A stretch of 64,000 nucleotides of DNA from Schistosoma haematobium. Lineage: Eukaryota; Platyhelminthes; Trematoda; Strigeidida; Schistosomatidae. This document shows positions 56,301-64,000 of this stretch, piece by piece. The position numbers and the translations under genes are program-made. Within the stretch, counting starts at the first letter, position 1. The number at the start of each line of letters is the position of its first letter. The stretch covers positions 4,480,950 through 4,544,949 of the forward strand of contig NC_067200.1 of assembly GCF_000699445.3 (NCBI RefSeq), read 5' to 3'. The notes under the pieces were generated by a model. It saw only the letters and a list, made by a program, of their open reading frames with translations, made no database searches and had not been told where the DNA came from.

Positions 56301-56591
56301 TATTTTAGAGAACTGAGATTTGTAGAAGGAATAGATAACGCCATCACTGATGAAGAAAGACTCCTTACCCTTAAAAACTACTAACCTTCACTTCCATCTT
56401 CATGAAGATTTAGAAATTGATAATCTAAGCCAATCCCACATTGAATATCTGTATTCGAATTTATACATTCGATGATTCGTGTTTTGTCGGTCGATTCATT
56501 GCCGAAAATGATTAATTGGGGTTTATCAGGTGATTCAAGTGTTCCATAAGCGTTTCTTCTATTCGACTGAACTTCATCAAGTAAAGATACC
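44331..56591 (-). CDS. DYNC1LI: Cytoplasmic dynein light intermediate chain (eight to nine exons, 5' exon missing)
   Basis: The light intermediate chain belongs to the dynein-1 motor and links it to cargo adaptors. Exons in transcript order are 56591-56386, 55028-54798, 53346-52961, 50576-50483, 49745-49610, 46782-46655, 45562-45354, 44668-44456 and, tentatively, 44342-44331; all have AG/GT borders and matching phases. About 534 residues are covered, against 523 for human LIC1. Landmarks match in order: LLDEVQSN, a P-loop-like GNESTDKT, GLDYQFLNLHEDG, MGIWSLDGD, IPIMIVVTK, ILEKEFGFTDEKFDYI, DGAALIYLSIKED, AIFIPAGWDSL, EDDQHFLKRMQTIL and VLSSFFNSLLSRK (human VLANFFNSLLSKK). The P-loop lacks its second glycine. 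The start exon, probably ending in a Leu-Trp codon pair split before 56591, was not found. Confidence 0.9.
44456..44668 (-). CDS. DYNC1LI: DYNC1LI exon with adaptor-binding helix
   Basis: The exon has 71 codons, phase 0 on both sides, from TTTTTAG to GTAAGT. It carries AVLSSFFNSLLSRKS, the short amphipathic helix that in animal light intermediate chains is grasped by activating adaptors such as Hook and BICD proteins (human GVLANFFNSLLSKK). The two phenylalanines that insert in the adaptor pocket are kept. Confidence 0.9.
44740..45165. repeat. Two decayed family-B SINE pieces in opposite orientation
   Basis: The minus-strand piece starts at GACCACCATTTAAAACTTAG (44740); the plus-strand piece ends in GAATGGTGGTCTAAC (45150). 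The latter holds a hammerhead relic at 45069-45120: CTCAGAA stands where CTGANGA is needed, though GAAA and stem III ACGGCCA remain. It lies in a DYNC1LI intron. Confidence 0.6.
45354..45562 (-). CDS. DYNC1LI: DYNC1LI exon with EDDQHFLKRMQ
   Basis: From TTGATACAG to GTAAGT, phase 1 in and 0 out. It contains VEDDQHFLKRMQTILANMP, equal to human AEDDQVFLMKLQSLLAKQP, then a Ser/Thr-rich stretch. This is the beginning of the C-terminal adaptor-binding half of the protein. Confidence 0.9.
46260..46485 (-). mobile_element. Family-B SINE: tRNA-like head plus hammerhead
   Basis: On the minus strand TGGTCTAGTGGTTAAGTGC (A-box region) and CTGGGTTCGAGCCTCGC (B-box region) at about 46480-46420 form a tRNA-derived head, followed by GTGGATGCGCACTG and the hammerhead, then GGTTTTCCATGGTGGTCTAG and a tail to CACAAAACCC. 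The element is sense to DYNC1LI. It is the best preserved copy of this family here. Confidence 0.72.
46345..46403 (-). ncRNA. Hammerhead ribozyme, family B (core intact)
   Basis: Minus-strand reading: GCGCACTG, CTGAGGA, stem II GTCC/GGAC with loop CACAATA, GAAA, stem III ACGGCCGT, triplet GTC, then CAGCGATTCC. Helix I pairs CACTG with CAGCG with one mismatch. Every invariant core position is present. It is sense to the DYNC1LI pre-mRNA, within an intron. Confidence 0.72.
46655..46782 (-). CDS. DYNC1LI: DYNC1LI exon with PAGWDSL
   Basis: Phase 2 in (AT|A gives Ile) and 1 out at GTATGT. PAGWDSLHRLELFKKN and IITKPSKLRRK match human PAGWDNDKKIGILHEN and IITKPPVRKF. Confidence 0.9.
47045..48110 (+). 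mobile_element. RTE-type element: leader, coding end and tail
   Basis: Leader 47066-47420 (TAAATGCCCTGGTATGGCC onward), then directly the coding end and the tail (GTGTGACGCATATATATTTGG, ACCAATATTTATGTGTTC) closing with AATAAATAAATAA. Most of the reverse transcriptase is deleted between leader and coding end. The same leader without coding region is found at 35765-36300, which links the short non-autonomous elements to an RTE parent. Confidence 0.78.
47450..47827 (+). pseudogene. RTE C-terminal coding remnant
   Basis: The frame VFDHRCLRRIAHIQW, LLRWLGQVLRMSSQR, WKKRSVDQCITWCRGM and GWGPRDVATQWLETLSDMAQNRSQW is open for 124 codons. It resembles the C-terminal domain of copy 2 (12260-11955) but clearly belongs to another subfamily. 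No catalytic motif is included. Confidence 0.8.
49610..49745 (-). CDS. DYNC1LI: DYNC1LI exon with DGAALIYLSIKED
   Basis: The acceptor is CGACAAG and the donor GTAAGT (phase 1 in, 2 out). It encodes GAALIYLSIKEDINTNTLV, IKHRLFDLPLKSSA and VDPKAIF, against human GAALIYTSVKENKNIDLVY and VVEKDAVF. The pyrimidine tract is poor, but phase and similarity fix the border. Confidence 0.9.
49746..50482 (-). other. DYNC1LI intron; no feature
   Basis: AT-rich intron of about 740 bases without recognised repeats. Confidence 0.5.
50483..50576 (-). CDS. DYNC1LI: DYNC1LI short exon
   Basis: This 94-base exon has no long open frame of its own and was found by the need for sequence between its neighbours. After TTTGTAG it encodes TDMTDILEKEFGFTDEKFDY and ILYHLRKLCLE, ending in phase 1 before GTATCC. 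Human LIC1 has [20 protein letters not shown] followed by IQSHIRKFCLQ. The joined codon T|AT gives the conserved Tyr. Confidence 0.9.
50690..50825 (+). mobile_element. Family-B SINE copy (plus)
   Basis: AGGTCCTGAGTTCAAGTGC is the B-box region of the head and GGAATCGTGGGTGTGAACTG leads into the hammerhead. The tail after CCGTTTCTTCG has been lost. It is antisense to DYNC1LI. Confidence 0.6.
50762..50811 (+). ncRNA. Hammerhead ribozyme, family B (core intact)
   Basis: GTGAACTG, CTGAAGA, stem II GTCC/GGAT (one wobble) with loop CACACCA, GAAA, stem III ACGGCTGT, triplet GTC, then CGTTTC. Helix I pairs GAACTG with CGTTTC with one mismatch. Core positions are all present, but stems have decayed. 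Confidence 0.58.
51040..51130 (+). repeat. Sm-alpha-like hammerhead relic
   Basis: GTTCATCCTGCTAACGAGTCC...AAATAGAACAGAATCC follows the Sm-alpha hammerhead spacing, but the core reads CTAACGA and AGAA, so it is dead. Confidence 0.5.
51150..51560 (-). mobile_element. Family-B SINE copy (minus)
   Basis: The tRNA-like head is at about 51345-51285 (minus: CTGGAGGTTAAGCATTCG and GGGTTCGAACCC), the hammerhead relic at 51259-51207 has TTGAGGC where CTGANGA is expected but keeps GAAACGGCCGTC, and the flanking block 51360-51500 matches 44840-44960. It is inactive as a ribozyme. Confidence 0.65.
52136..52760 (-). pseudogene. Retrotransposon endonuclease fragment
   Basis: A 207-codon minus-strand frame resembles the apurinic-type endonuclease of RTE elements: VIAVNIIQCYAPNNDG, KDQFY, NVFGGSLTNLYAFSKIVIGGTLFP. 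The catalytic box that should read GDLNAKVG is GVLYVKLG, so the metal-binding Asp and Asn are lost. It is unrelated to the surrounding DYNC1LI gene. Confidence 0.75.
52859..52930. repeat. GATA/GATATG-type simple repeat
   Basis: Imperfect GATAGA, GATATA and GGATATGGAT units, about 70 bases, starting some 30 bases from the donor side of the DYNC1LI exon at 52961. Confidence 0.9.
52961..53346 (-). CDS. DYNC1LI: DYNC1LI exon with Gln-rich insert and IPIMIVVTK
   Basis: Phase 1 in after CCAG, phase 0 out at GTGAGC. The exon codes for a long polar loop with NEQQ-type runs (SVEQQQRQQQQQSNKW), ending in LLPIPIMIVVTK, equal to human NLGIPVLVVCTK, the base-recognition strand of the fold. The glutamine-rich part has no equivalent in the human protein I recall and is encoded by imperfect CAA repeats that could vary in length. 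Confidence 0.85.
53770..53940. repeat. Penelope-type ribozyme palindrome
   Basis: TCCAATGAATAGAAAAAATT...TGATGTTTTGTGACTTCATTTAA on the left is roughly the reverse complement of GAAGTGTCTTACATCAAGTCACGAAACATCA...TACTCATTGGAATA on the right. The right half holds a hammerhead; the left half a decayed one in the other orientation. Confidence 0.65.
53843..53893 (+). ncRNA. Hammerhead ribozyme, Penelope type
   Basis: Core CTGAAGA, stem II GTGTCTT/AAGTCAC with one mismatch, GAAA, minimal stem III around ACAT, triplet ATC, then AGAATT. Core positions are intact. It is antisense to DYNC1LI. Confidence 0.6.
54465..54622 (-). mobile_element. Family-B SINE copy (minus), head truncated
   Basis: The tail side AAAATGGGTTTTGTGAAG and GCTAGACCATCATGG matches the copy at 46260. 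The hammerhead relic at 54597-54544 reads CTGAGCA, so the invariant second G is a C; GAAACGGCCGTC is kept. The tRNA-like head is missing. Confidence 0.65.
54798..55028 (-). CDS. DYNC1LI: DYNC1LI exon with WSLDGD
   Basis: Bounded by TATTTTAG and GTAAGT, phase 1 to 1. It reads SLHMGIWSLDGDPQQSNLL, then DYTEPWSLINDLELWLQII and HYLKIDSEEIENL. The human protein has NVWILDGDLYHKGLLKFS, VDMSKPWTALDSLQKW and DKLKIPPEEM at these points. WSLDGD is the switch-like motif of the GTPase-type fold. Confidence 0.9.
55029..56385 (-). other. DYNC1LI intron
   Basis: A non-LTR 3' end (55200-55530, plus) and an Sm-alpha-like relic (55895-55975, GTGCAGATTCATCCAATCGACAAG) are visible. Nothing else is recognised. 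Confidence 0.5.
55200..55530 (+). mobile_element. Non-LTR retrotransposon 3' end
   Basis: The last 80 bases (GCTGAGAATTCTATATTGTACC, AATATTGAATAAAGC and TAATAATAATAATAA) are almost the same as 59175-59260, so both are 3' ends of one family with a TAA-repeat tail. The coding part before the tail is too decayed to classify. Confidence 0.6.
56386..56591 (-). CDS. DYNC1LI: DYNC1LI exon with P-loop-like region
   Basis: Entered after CCCTTTAG with one base completing a codon, left in phase 1 at GTTAGT. It encodes VSLLDEVQSNRRN, PQLIIFGNESTDKTRIIE and GIGLDYQFLNLHEDGSE. The human counterpart is VLLLGEDGAGKTSLIRKIQ; here Gly before Lys is replaced by Asp, so nucleotide binding is doubtful. Light intermediate chains of animals often bind nucleotide weakly or not at all. 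Confidence 0.87.
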
Positions 56592-58779
56592 CTAAAGGGT
56601 ATGGTAAAAAGATAAATATTCATACATATTTATACGTATTACATTGTTTGAATTCAGACTATGAAATGAAAATTTAGTACCACTGTTAGTGCTTTTCGTT
56701 CAAAATTCTTTTTTGAACTTTTTAAGTTATTAGAAAGCAGAAAGTTGTAAAGGTCATTGGATTTCAAGACTGACATAACAGGATTAGTCTCTTAAGGGAA
56801 CTTTATAAAGTCAGAGAGGAGTGGATGACTGTTTGATTCTTGTATCGCGGTCGTCAGCAGTGTGCAGGATCTTCAAGTCTTGGAGTGTTCGTTTAACTTT
56901 TAAACTGTTTATCTGGTATTCGCTGGCTTATATCATTAACTCCAGTTAATTTGTGTGATGAAACCAACCTCACCCCTTGCTAATACTGACCATTCGCTCA
57001 CATCCGAAATTGTCAAACTGCAATGGTCACCGTTGTTTACTTTGACTGCAAAAAGTACCGATAGGAGTCAATTATCGGTATATACCGAGAAATCATATAC
57101 TAAGAGAAAAGTGCTACGTAAGTATTCCTGAATTTCTTATGGCTACTAAGTAAGTTGGTTCTCAAAGTAAAACTACAAATTATCAGTCAGCAAGATGTTC
57201 CATTTCATCAACTTCATACTTCGCTTCATCGCTTAAGATGATAATCTTGATAAGCAGTAAGTTTCTTAATAAAAATAACAGTTACCGCTGAAAATAACTC
57301 GGTTTAAACAAAAAATGATTAGTAAGTGAATTTCTTTCCGGACTCCGTTTCGAGCCCACCCTCGGACTCAAATGAGATCAAGTTCGTAACTGTCGACTAT
57401 TGCCATGAGAAGGATACTGTTCAGTTATTGGTTTAGAACTCAGTGGACCAAATTTAAGGGAAGCACCGACCTCATAAAATATTATCGATGAAGAATTGTA
57501 TCAGTTTCTTCTTGGTTGGATTTATTCGGTCAACAAGTCTAGTGTCTCTGTAAATTACCGTTTTAACTATTCAATTTACGCTTATAATGTTGTTATGTTT
57601 ATCGATCGGTCGGCTTATAGTTTGTGAATGAAAATCAGGTCATACTCTACCTATATAAAAGGAGGAACCATGTATAGTTATGAATTAATCGATAGCCAGA
57701 AATTTTTCATTTCTGTACTTTTAAACTTCTCACTATTAATCTGCTGAAATCTTTGCAAAATAGAGTTATCTAGAAGACTGATGGCGTCATATTTTGTTGA
57801 ATGCATAGGTTAAAACTATGAGAAGGAGCACAATTTTCGATCTTAAACGGAAGAGTTTAATTTTTAAGGTTTTTGACAGATCTCGTTCGACTTGAACAGA
57901 AGTGAAAAATCTCAGCACAAGAAAAAAATCAAAGACAAGAGGTTTATTATACACCAGGGGTAAATCAGAAATCTGTCAGAATTCAATTAATTTTTTGGGT
58001 TTGTCTACGCTGAATGTCATTCAATTTCAAAATAAATCACACCATATATCACTTGACACCAATTTTTCAATAAATCACCATATGACCATAATTTGTGTGT
58101 AAAATCACAGCAGACTCCCACAGCTAACACATAGAATTGATTAATTAAGTTACACTTTTCCTCTGTGCTAGCAGAAACCCTTTTTGTTTCCGATCGGTTA
58201 TCCTAACATCGAAATATCTCTTCTGGGACTGAACTGATAATTCCAATAAGCTTGTATACAATGATCAAATACATGGTGGGGTACATAACTCAAAATCATC
58301 GTCATTTATTGTGGTCATAGATAGCTGAAGACGATCGACAATAAGCCGTAAACTAGAGACCTGAGAATTATCCACAAATGTTAACCAGAGCAGAAGCTTT
58401 AATACAATGTTTAGACTAAGATAGATTGTGACCGACTTGTTAGTTATATATTGGCATTATAAATATAAGCGACTGTTTCTCAAGATTATAATTTGTGATA
58501 ACTTAGAACTGGATAAATAAACAATACCAGGAGTTTCCTAATAGACTGTTAACGAAAATCAAACATCAAGTTGCAATTTTTCACAACAAACTCAATTTCG
58601 CTGATAAATTTGCTGTATATTTATTTGTATACACCAAATATCCTGCTTTTTAGAGAACATGTGAAAGCTATGAAGAATAGTCATGCACTCAATACTTTCG
58701 TGTTAGCAAGTATTTTTAACTTCTGTAGAAATAGCATGATAAGCCACAATATCACAAACTTTAGACAAGCAAAATGTGT

Positions 58780-59220
58780 GGTGAATCTTTCGAGGTCATA
58801 ATTAATATTGTTGTGGATAGACATTTAAAATCATGCAAACGCCTGGCAGGTGTTATTTTATCAGATACTAGCCATCTCCTTCACTCTTATCTTTCTCCTT
58901 GTATATCTTCTGGTAGAACGAGACGTAATTACATTAAAATTCATGCACGCAAGGAAAAGTATAAAAGTTCTATAATACCTTACCTAGCAAATATAGTCTG
59001 TGACGAACAGGTTGTTAGAGTTAACTTAGTCAATAGCCTGCATTCTTAACATGTCTTTAATTTTAAAAGTTTGTACAGTTTTTCGGTTTTTTTTTTCTAA
59101 ACCTTTTTTTACTTGTTTGTGTATTTGTTACTGTCTTTTTTTGTTGTTCAGTAAGTAACTTGTTGAATTACCCTGTGCTGAGAATTCTATATTGTACCAA
59201 AATATAATGTTGAATAAAGC

Positions 59221-59257
<37 letters not shown>

Positions 59258-59260
59258 CTG
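58780..59260 (+). mobile_element. Non-LTR retrotransposon 3' end with TAA tail
   Basis: The frame at 58774-59049 ends in SGRTRRNYIKIHARKEKYKSS and IIPYLANIV, a pattern found at the C-terminal end of many CR1/jockey-type reverse transcriptase proteins. A poly-T-rich 3' untranslated region and a TAA microsatellite (59223-59258) follow. The 5' part is missing. Confidence 0.6.
59223..59258. repeat. TAA microsatellite tail
   Basis: About 12 TAA units closing the non-LTR 3' end at 58780-59260. Confidence 0.9.
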
Positions 59261-61221
59261 TCAAAATTTACCCACGATATTTCTCAATAAACATGCAGAA
59301 ACCGGAGGAAGGCGATATATTATTCTTATCTTAATACCTTTTACTTTAATAATATGGTTGCTTAAGTGAAAAGAATATTATCAGTTTATGTATGGGAAGT
59401 ATATACCTTATCGGTTTTACTAACAAACCGTAGCTTAACATGTGTAGCACAAACATCATTGGATACTAATCTGATGAATTAGTAATAATGGCTACTAGAT
59501 GATAGTTATCTATCTTTCGTCATGAACGTCTATACTTTACACCTATTGAAACTGTGTTGTTCGGTTATTCACGTTATGTTATGGATGCAAATATTAAAGG
59601 TAAATAGCCACAATATAGTTGCAAACAAGATCACTTTCTATTCATACAACTTGGCTCCAACACCAAACAAAACGTGTTTTATTTGTCTACGAGAACTAAA
59701 TAATGTATTGATGGAATCATCTACTGCATGAGCTTCCGTGTTATCTGACTCTATTGTAGCCTTTTGAATTTATTCATCTTCTGCAGCTGCTTTTGGGATA
59801 CATATGGCTTACGTTTTGGTCCAAAAGCCATTAGCTTGTCAAAGTGTTTAATACGTGTCTAAGTAGTCCCTCATATTATTGGTTGATAAAACCACAACAC
59901 TTTTTGTAAGTCAAATATAAAGTAGAGATATATCCATTTTGTTGACAACTTATTCACTACCCAGTTTAAAGTAAATAAGAAATATGACTTGACTAGCTTC
60001 GGGTGTTGTCTTAGCTCTAACATTTCAATGTACTTTTCCACTACAATTTCAAAGTGTCTAAAACTTTCGACAAGTGAACATGGATTTTATAGATAAAAAC
60101 GGGTAAAATCATGATGTAAGTTTACAAATATTCGTAAACAATTTGATTTCAAGTACAACTGCATCTTATTTACCGGGAAACGTTCGTTCCAACTAGTTAT
60201 TAATTAAAACTTATTATTCACTTCACAGTCCAGTAATTCATTAAAAATAACCCCCAGAACAATCTACTGAAATGTCTTTGTCAATATCTATTTCAGTGCA
60301 TTTGAATTTAAAAACAGTTTTAGAGCCCTTCTTGCATTTGTGCTTAATGTCCAGCACTATGGATGCGTCAATCAGAGAAACGTTTCCCATTGTAATAACA
60401 ATATTGACGGAGGTAATCTAAAACAAATCTAAGTTAAGCCACAGTAACTCGAGTACAATGTAAAAACATATGGCTGCTGTTGACTATTCAAAAGTCCAAC
60501 AATCTCACTGAACATAATTTCACGTTCACCTTTCAAGCGAGCCATTCCCATCTTATTTTCAAACATTCTTGTAGTAGCCATCCACAAATGTTTGAATTTA
60601 TATTAGAATTTATCAAAACGTAGATCTCCAATATAATGAGAGACGCGGCGAGACAATAATTTAGAGACGAACCTATCAAATTTACGATAACAGCTAGATC
60701 TTAGATTTCGGCGTAAAATTGATTCACTCATTTAGCTAAATGGAGTTTTGGCATTATAGCTGATGACATTTCGTGATGTAAACCCTAAACCTTGCTCCTA
60801 ATTTTGGCCATCAACTGCAAATCATAATGCCTATTCTTCAAACTGCTTCATAACCCTGAATTAGCCTTAGTAAGTAGGTTAGTCTAGCGTCGCTCAAAGG
60901 TCGTCCATAAATTATAGTCTCACTGGTTTTGTGGATCAGTAAACTAATAAAATATGTTAGGCTTACCATAAATTTTGTTTGCTGTCTTCTACTGTATCAC
61001 GCATTCTACAAACCGATTTGAAATACTATTTAGTAAGAACAAGGATTATGGCGCATTAAAACAAACTGAATAATTTTCGAGAATATGATATAGTGAGCCT
61101 ACAACATGGTGACAATGTATATTTTTAGCATTTCTATGTATAGTTAAGATGAAGTGAAAAATATTCACTGAATAACGTATAAATATCATATAATCTTTTG
61201 AACCGGACTACGTTAGTATAC

Positions 61222-62525
61222 TTGAAATGGTTCAAATGGTTCAAATGGTTGTGGACGGAATAGAAGAAGCTTGCGCTTAACAAGCTTCCGTGTCTAGTAG
61301 CAGGGGATCACCAAATCCTCCAGGCAGGAACCTAGGTATGTTAACAATAAAAGAGGAAAAGAAATTGGTAAATCATAGTGTGATGCTGTCCTTGGTCCTT
61401 AAGAATAGGTCAAGTTGCCTCTTGAAGGACTCCTGAGAAGTCGCTTGGACTAGCTCGGCCGGCAGCGAGTCCCAGCTTTTGACAACTCTTAAGGAGTAGA
61501 AGTTGTGTCTACATTCCGTCTTGCTATGTTGTGTTTCCAGTTTCTGGGTGTTACCCCTTAGGTTATTATTCGAACTAAGCTTAAGTAGGTGTTTAAGAGG
61601 ATGTCCAGAAGTGTTAAGAATACTATAAGCCATTAATAAATCACCTCTAAGACGCCTATATTCTAGTGGGTAAAGGTCTAGTGAACGGAGGCGTTCTTCG
61701 TAAGGCTTAGATTTGAGTCCTCGAACTGATTTCGTGGCTCGACGTTGGATACGCTCCAGAGTGACCTTGTCCTTTTGGAGTGAGGGAGGGAGTACTATGT
61801 TTCCGTACTCTAAATAGGGACGGATGAAACTATTGAAGATTGTGTGGAAATTTCTTCCGTCAAACTGGCCAAAAATGCGCCTCAACGTTACCAGTGCAAG
61901 GTTTGCTCGGAAGGCGTTTTTGTCACAGTTAGCGTAAGACTTCAAATCATGGGGCACCAGGACTCCTAAATCTTTTTCGACTTGTGATACTACTAGAGAG
62001 GAGTTTCCTAAGTTGTAACTGCAGTTTGCAACATGTCGCAGATGGACTACTTTACACTTTGAAGTGTTAGAGGTAAGTCCGTTATCGTCTGCCCAACTTT
62101 GAAGTCGAGTCACATCCTCCTGAAGTGCCTGTATATCGTCTTGGTTGCGTATCTCTCTCCAAAGTTTCACGTCGTCGGCAAAAAGTAATAAGTCTGACGT
62201 TACCTATTGAGGAAGATCATTTATGTATATCAAGAAGAGAAGAGGCCCTAGTACTGAGCCCTGGGGGACCCCACTAGGATATTCCATAGCTTGAGATAAA
62301 GTGAAATTAACCCTAACCTTAAAGTGTCGATGTTTTAGGTATGAAGTAAGTCAATCGATTAGAGGTGGTTTGATACCTAGTCGTTTGAGCTTATTGATAA
62401 GACACAAGTGGTTAACCTTATCAAAAGCTTTTGAGAAATCAAGGTAAATGACATCAACCTTTCCCTTGCAATCGAGGATGCTTGTCCATCTGTCCACCGC
62501 AGTCAGCAGGTGGTTCTTAAACTGG
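61222..62525 (-). mobile_element. CR1/jockey-type retrotransposon, 5'-truncated
   Basis: The minus strand starts inside the reverse transcriptase (VDVIYLDFSKAFDKVNH near 62450) and proceeds through [20 protein letters not shown] (62290-62220) and the catalytic FADDVKLW (about 62182-62160) to the C-terminus. It ends in repeats of ATGGTTCAA (plus strand) at about 61225-61250. Two in-frame stops are visible (after PPLID near 62353 and after NDLPQ near 62203). Confidence 0.85.
61373..62170 (-). pseudogene. Reverse transcriptase C-terminal part (CR1/jockey type)
   Basis: A 265-codon open frame on the minus strand follows the FADD box. It contains WADDNGLTSNTSKCKVVHL, EKDLGVLVPHDLK, FIRPYLEYGNIV, LERIQRRATKSVRG and the ending SWDSLPAELVQATSQESFK, all typical of the thumb and tail in non-LTR elements. 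It is free of stops for its whole length, so the decay is mainly in the palm. There is no host function. Confidence 0.88.
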
Positions 62526-63653
62526 ATATCATGTTACCTGTAGTGTTTATTCGTCGTGAAAGTGAAGACGCTTTCTTCTGAATGTACTTTCATTTTTAAT
62601 GCCACTGTCTAATTGGTTTCCAGGTAAATTCCTAGTTTCCTTTCGGTGAAGTAAACCGATTGTGAAAATTGTTGTGCACCGAAAATCACACGAACCACTT
62701 CTTACTGAACGAAGAAGTACCTATTTTACAGTTTTTGTGCCTACCTAATACGCCTCAGTACTACCTAAATGCAGCGCATTTGAACGGAGCTATTGGAATT
62801 CATGAGATCACGGACCAGTACCCGATATGGATTCCTTTCGTAGAGTTCACTGAATATTTCTTTAGACAGTCAAAACTATCCGAATAGATATTTCAAAAGC
62901 ACTCTTTGCTGGAGGCAGAATTATGGCCGTTAACCAGAAGTCTTCCAAAGATATGTTTATTATAGCAGACTTACTCGTAATAATATAACACAGGTATGTT
63001 GCTAACCTACAACGAAACCTATATGATCAGAAGGTCATTAACTTCTTATAACTATGCAAAACTGCATCAGATTTACTTAATTTGGCTGAAGATTTACGAA
63101 TAGTGAGTACTATGACATAGCTTATTTTATAGAAACGATTTAGGTAAAGATATTTATTCAACTTATCCCTATAGAGCTAGGATTCTCAGGTGAACTTTTA
63201 ATTTCTTGAGCATAAAAGCTCTCTTGAAAGATGCAGATGCTTCCTCTAATTAAACCGTTTGAAATTCAACATCAAATTGAAATCGCTAACAGTTGTTTAA
63301 GAACAGCTGCATTATGACATCTGGTATAACAACTAGGTTTTAGTGGCGGTGGTTCGTTCTCTCAGGTCAAGCCATAGCTAAAGCTTAATTCCCTCAGACT
63401 CCAATTCACAATAGACTAACTGGACACATATAACTGACCACTTCAGCTTGTTGGTGCGGAGGAAGATGTACGGTTATTTTATAAATGTGAGTTTGTAAGA
63501 CAGTACATGAATTTTCGGTTAACATAACACGTTGGAGACATTTACAAACGACGAGCTTCTAGTCAGTAGTTCATGCATTCCTCCAATTCCAAGCAAATTT
63601 AACTGTGCCGTTACACAATTGTATTATGTTCTAAAGAGTTAAAAATTCTCGAT
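62526..63653. other. No feature seen
   Basis: Unique-looking AT-rich sequence between two retroelement pieces. The 72-codon frame at 62669 has no recognised similarity. Confidence 0.45.
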
Positions 63654-64000
63654 TTAACCATAGCAAACGTATGCGTCATCATTAACCCAGCTATATATCT
63701 TCGAGTTCACCCGTACCCTTTGTTGGCGCTCAACTAGGAAGTCTTTTGTCCACATCAATAGATTGTCTCCATTTCCGACATTTCTTGGCTTATATAACAG
63801 CCGGTTGTGCGGAACTTTGTCAAAAGCTTTGCTGAAATCAATGAAGGCTACGTCTACGGGTAACTTTTGGTCCTTAAGAGCGCACCAACATTCACGAGCG
63901 ACTAATAAGTTAGTGAGACAAGAATAATTTATTCTGAAACCGTGCTGCTTATCCAAAAGGATTCGGTTTTCATCGAGGTACTTAAACAGCTCTTTCCGAA
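63654..64000 (-). pseudogene. Reverse transcriptase fragment at the right edge
   Basis: The minus-strand frame, open at the window edge, reads ELFKYLDENRILLDKQHGF, CLTNLLVARECWCALKD, VDVAFIDFSKAFDKVPHNRL and QQRVRVNSKIYSW. This is the start of a non-LTR reverse transcriptase palm (motif A FIDFSKAFD). It ends at a TAG-side break at 63654, so only a 3'-truncated or internally broken piece is present. It is from a different family than 61222-62525. Confidence 0.8.

Larger units (their letters stand above)
56592..61220. other. Region upstream of the last recognised DYNC1LI exon
   Basis: The first DYNC1LI exon and promoter may lie here but could not be located. Only the non-LTR 3' end at 58780-59260 is recognised. 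The frames at 57902-58102 and 59522-59731 show no similarity. Confidence 0.4.

Noticed and set aside
56640..56780. A candidate first exon of DYNC1LI ending at GTGGTACT near 56685 (minus)
   Set aside because: The open frame would leave in phase 0, while the next exon needs two bases, and its residues do not resemble a light intermediate chain N-terminus.
59223..59258. A CRISPR-like or tandem array
   Set aside because: It is a plain TAA microsatellite, and no repeat-spacer pattern occurs anywhere in this eukaryotic window.
61373..62170. A 265-codon host gene
   Set aside because: It directly follows an FADD reverse-transcriptase box and has thumb-domain features of non-LTR elements.

Overview
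The window reads as nuclear DNA of a blood fluke, most likely the genus Schistosoma (trematode flatworm). The evidence is: AT-rich, intron-rich genes with long introns; RTE-, CR1- and Penelope-type retroelement debris of the schistosome kind; and Sm-alpha-type short interspersed elements carrying hammerhead ribozymes. I cannot name the species from sequence alone. There is no bacterial-style operon, CRISPR array or plasmid/phage module.

Three host genes can be rebuilt exon by exon, with GT/AG borders and matching intron phases. (1) 4252-14468, plus strand: the 3' half (five exons, 225 residues) of PIGU, the GPI-transamidase subunit; its 5' exons lie left of the window or were not found. (2) 17970-42441, plus strand: ten exons (979 residues, first exon missing) of a CLIP3/CLIP4-like protein with ankyrin repeats and three CAP-Gly domains. 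(3) 56591 down to 44456 (possibly 44331), minus strand: eight clear exons plus a tentative tiny last exon of cytoplasmic dynein light intermediate chain (DYNC1LI); the first coding exon was not found. Genes 2 and 3 converge tail to tail about 1.9 kb apart, and both encode proteins of microtubule-based transport. PIGU and the CLIP gene run in tandem.

Nearly all remaining sequence is introns and repeats. A decayed RTE retrotransposon (minus) fills 1 to about 3500, and a second, 5'-truncated but better preserved copy (minus) lies at about 11720-14160. Short RTE 3' fragments lie at 16870-17582, 19700-19770, 20550-21130 and 23535-24125. A second RTE-type group with a conserved leader and tail, often as short non-autonomous copies, lies at 14950-15290, 29135-30100, 30992-31110, 35765-36300, 36440-37200, 41785-42070 and 47045-48110. 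Penelope-like 3' ends lie at 28550-29130 and 39410-40290. The right end (58780-64000) carries non-LTR 3' ends and two decayed reverse-transcriptase pieces. A foldback element with TTAGGG-like motifs at its centre sits directly before the first PIGU exon.

The most interesting layer is RNA: I find hammerhead ribozyme motifs of three separate families in this one window, most of them inside introns. These are Sm-alpha-like SINE copies (20276, 27783, with decayed ones at 51080 and 55915), a second tRNA-headed SINE family with a different hammerhead (core-intact at 46345-46403, 50762-50811 and 31864-31918, plus decayed copies), and Penelope-type hammerheads (8567-8614, 53843-53893). Sm-alpha and Penelope hammerheads are established knowledge; the second SINE family is my own reading of the sequence.
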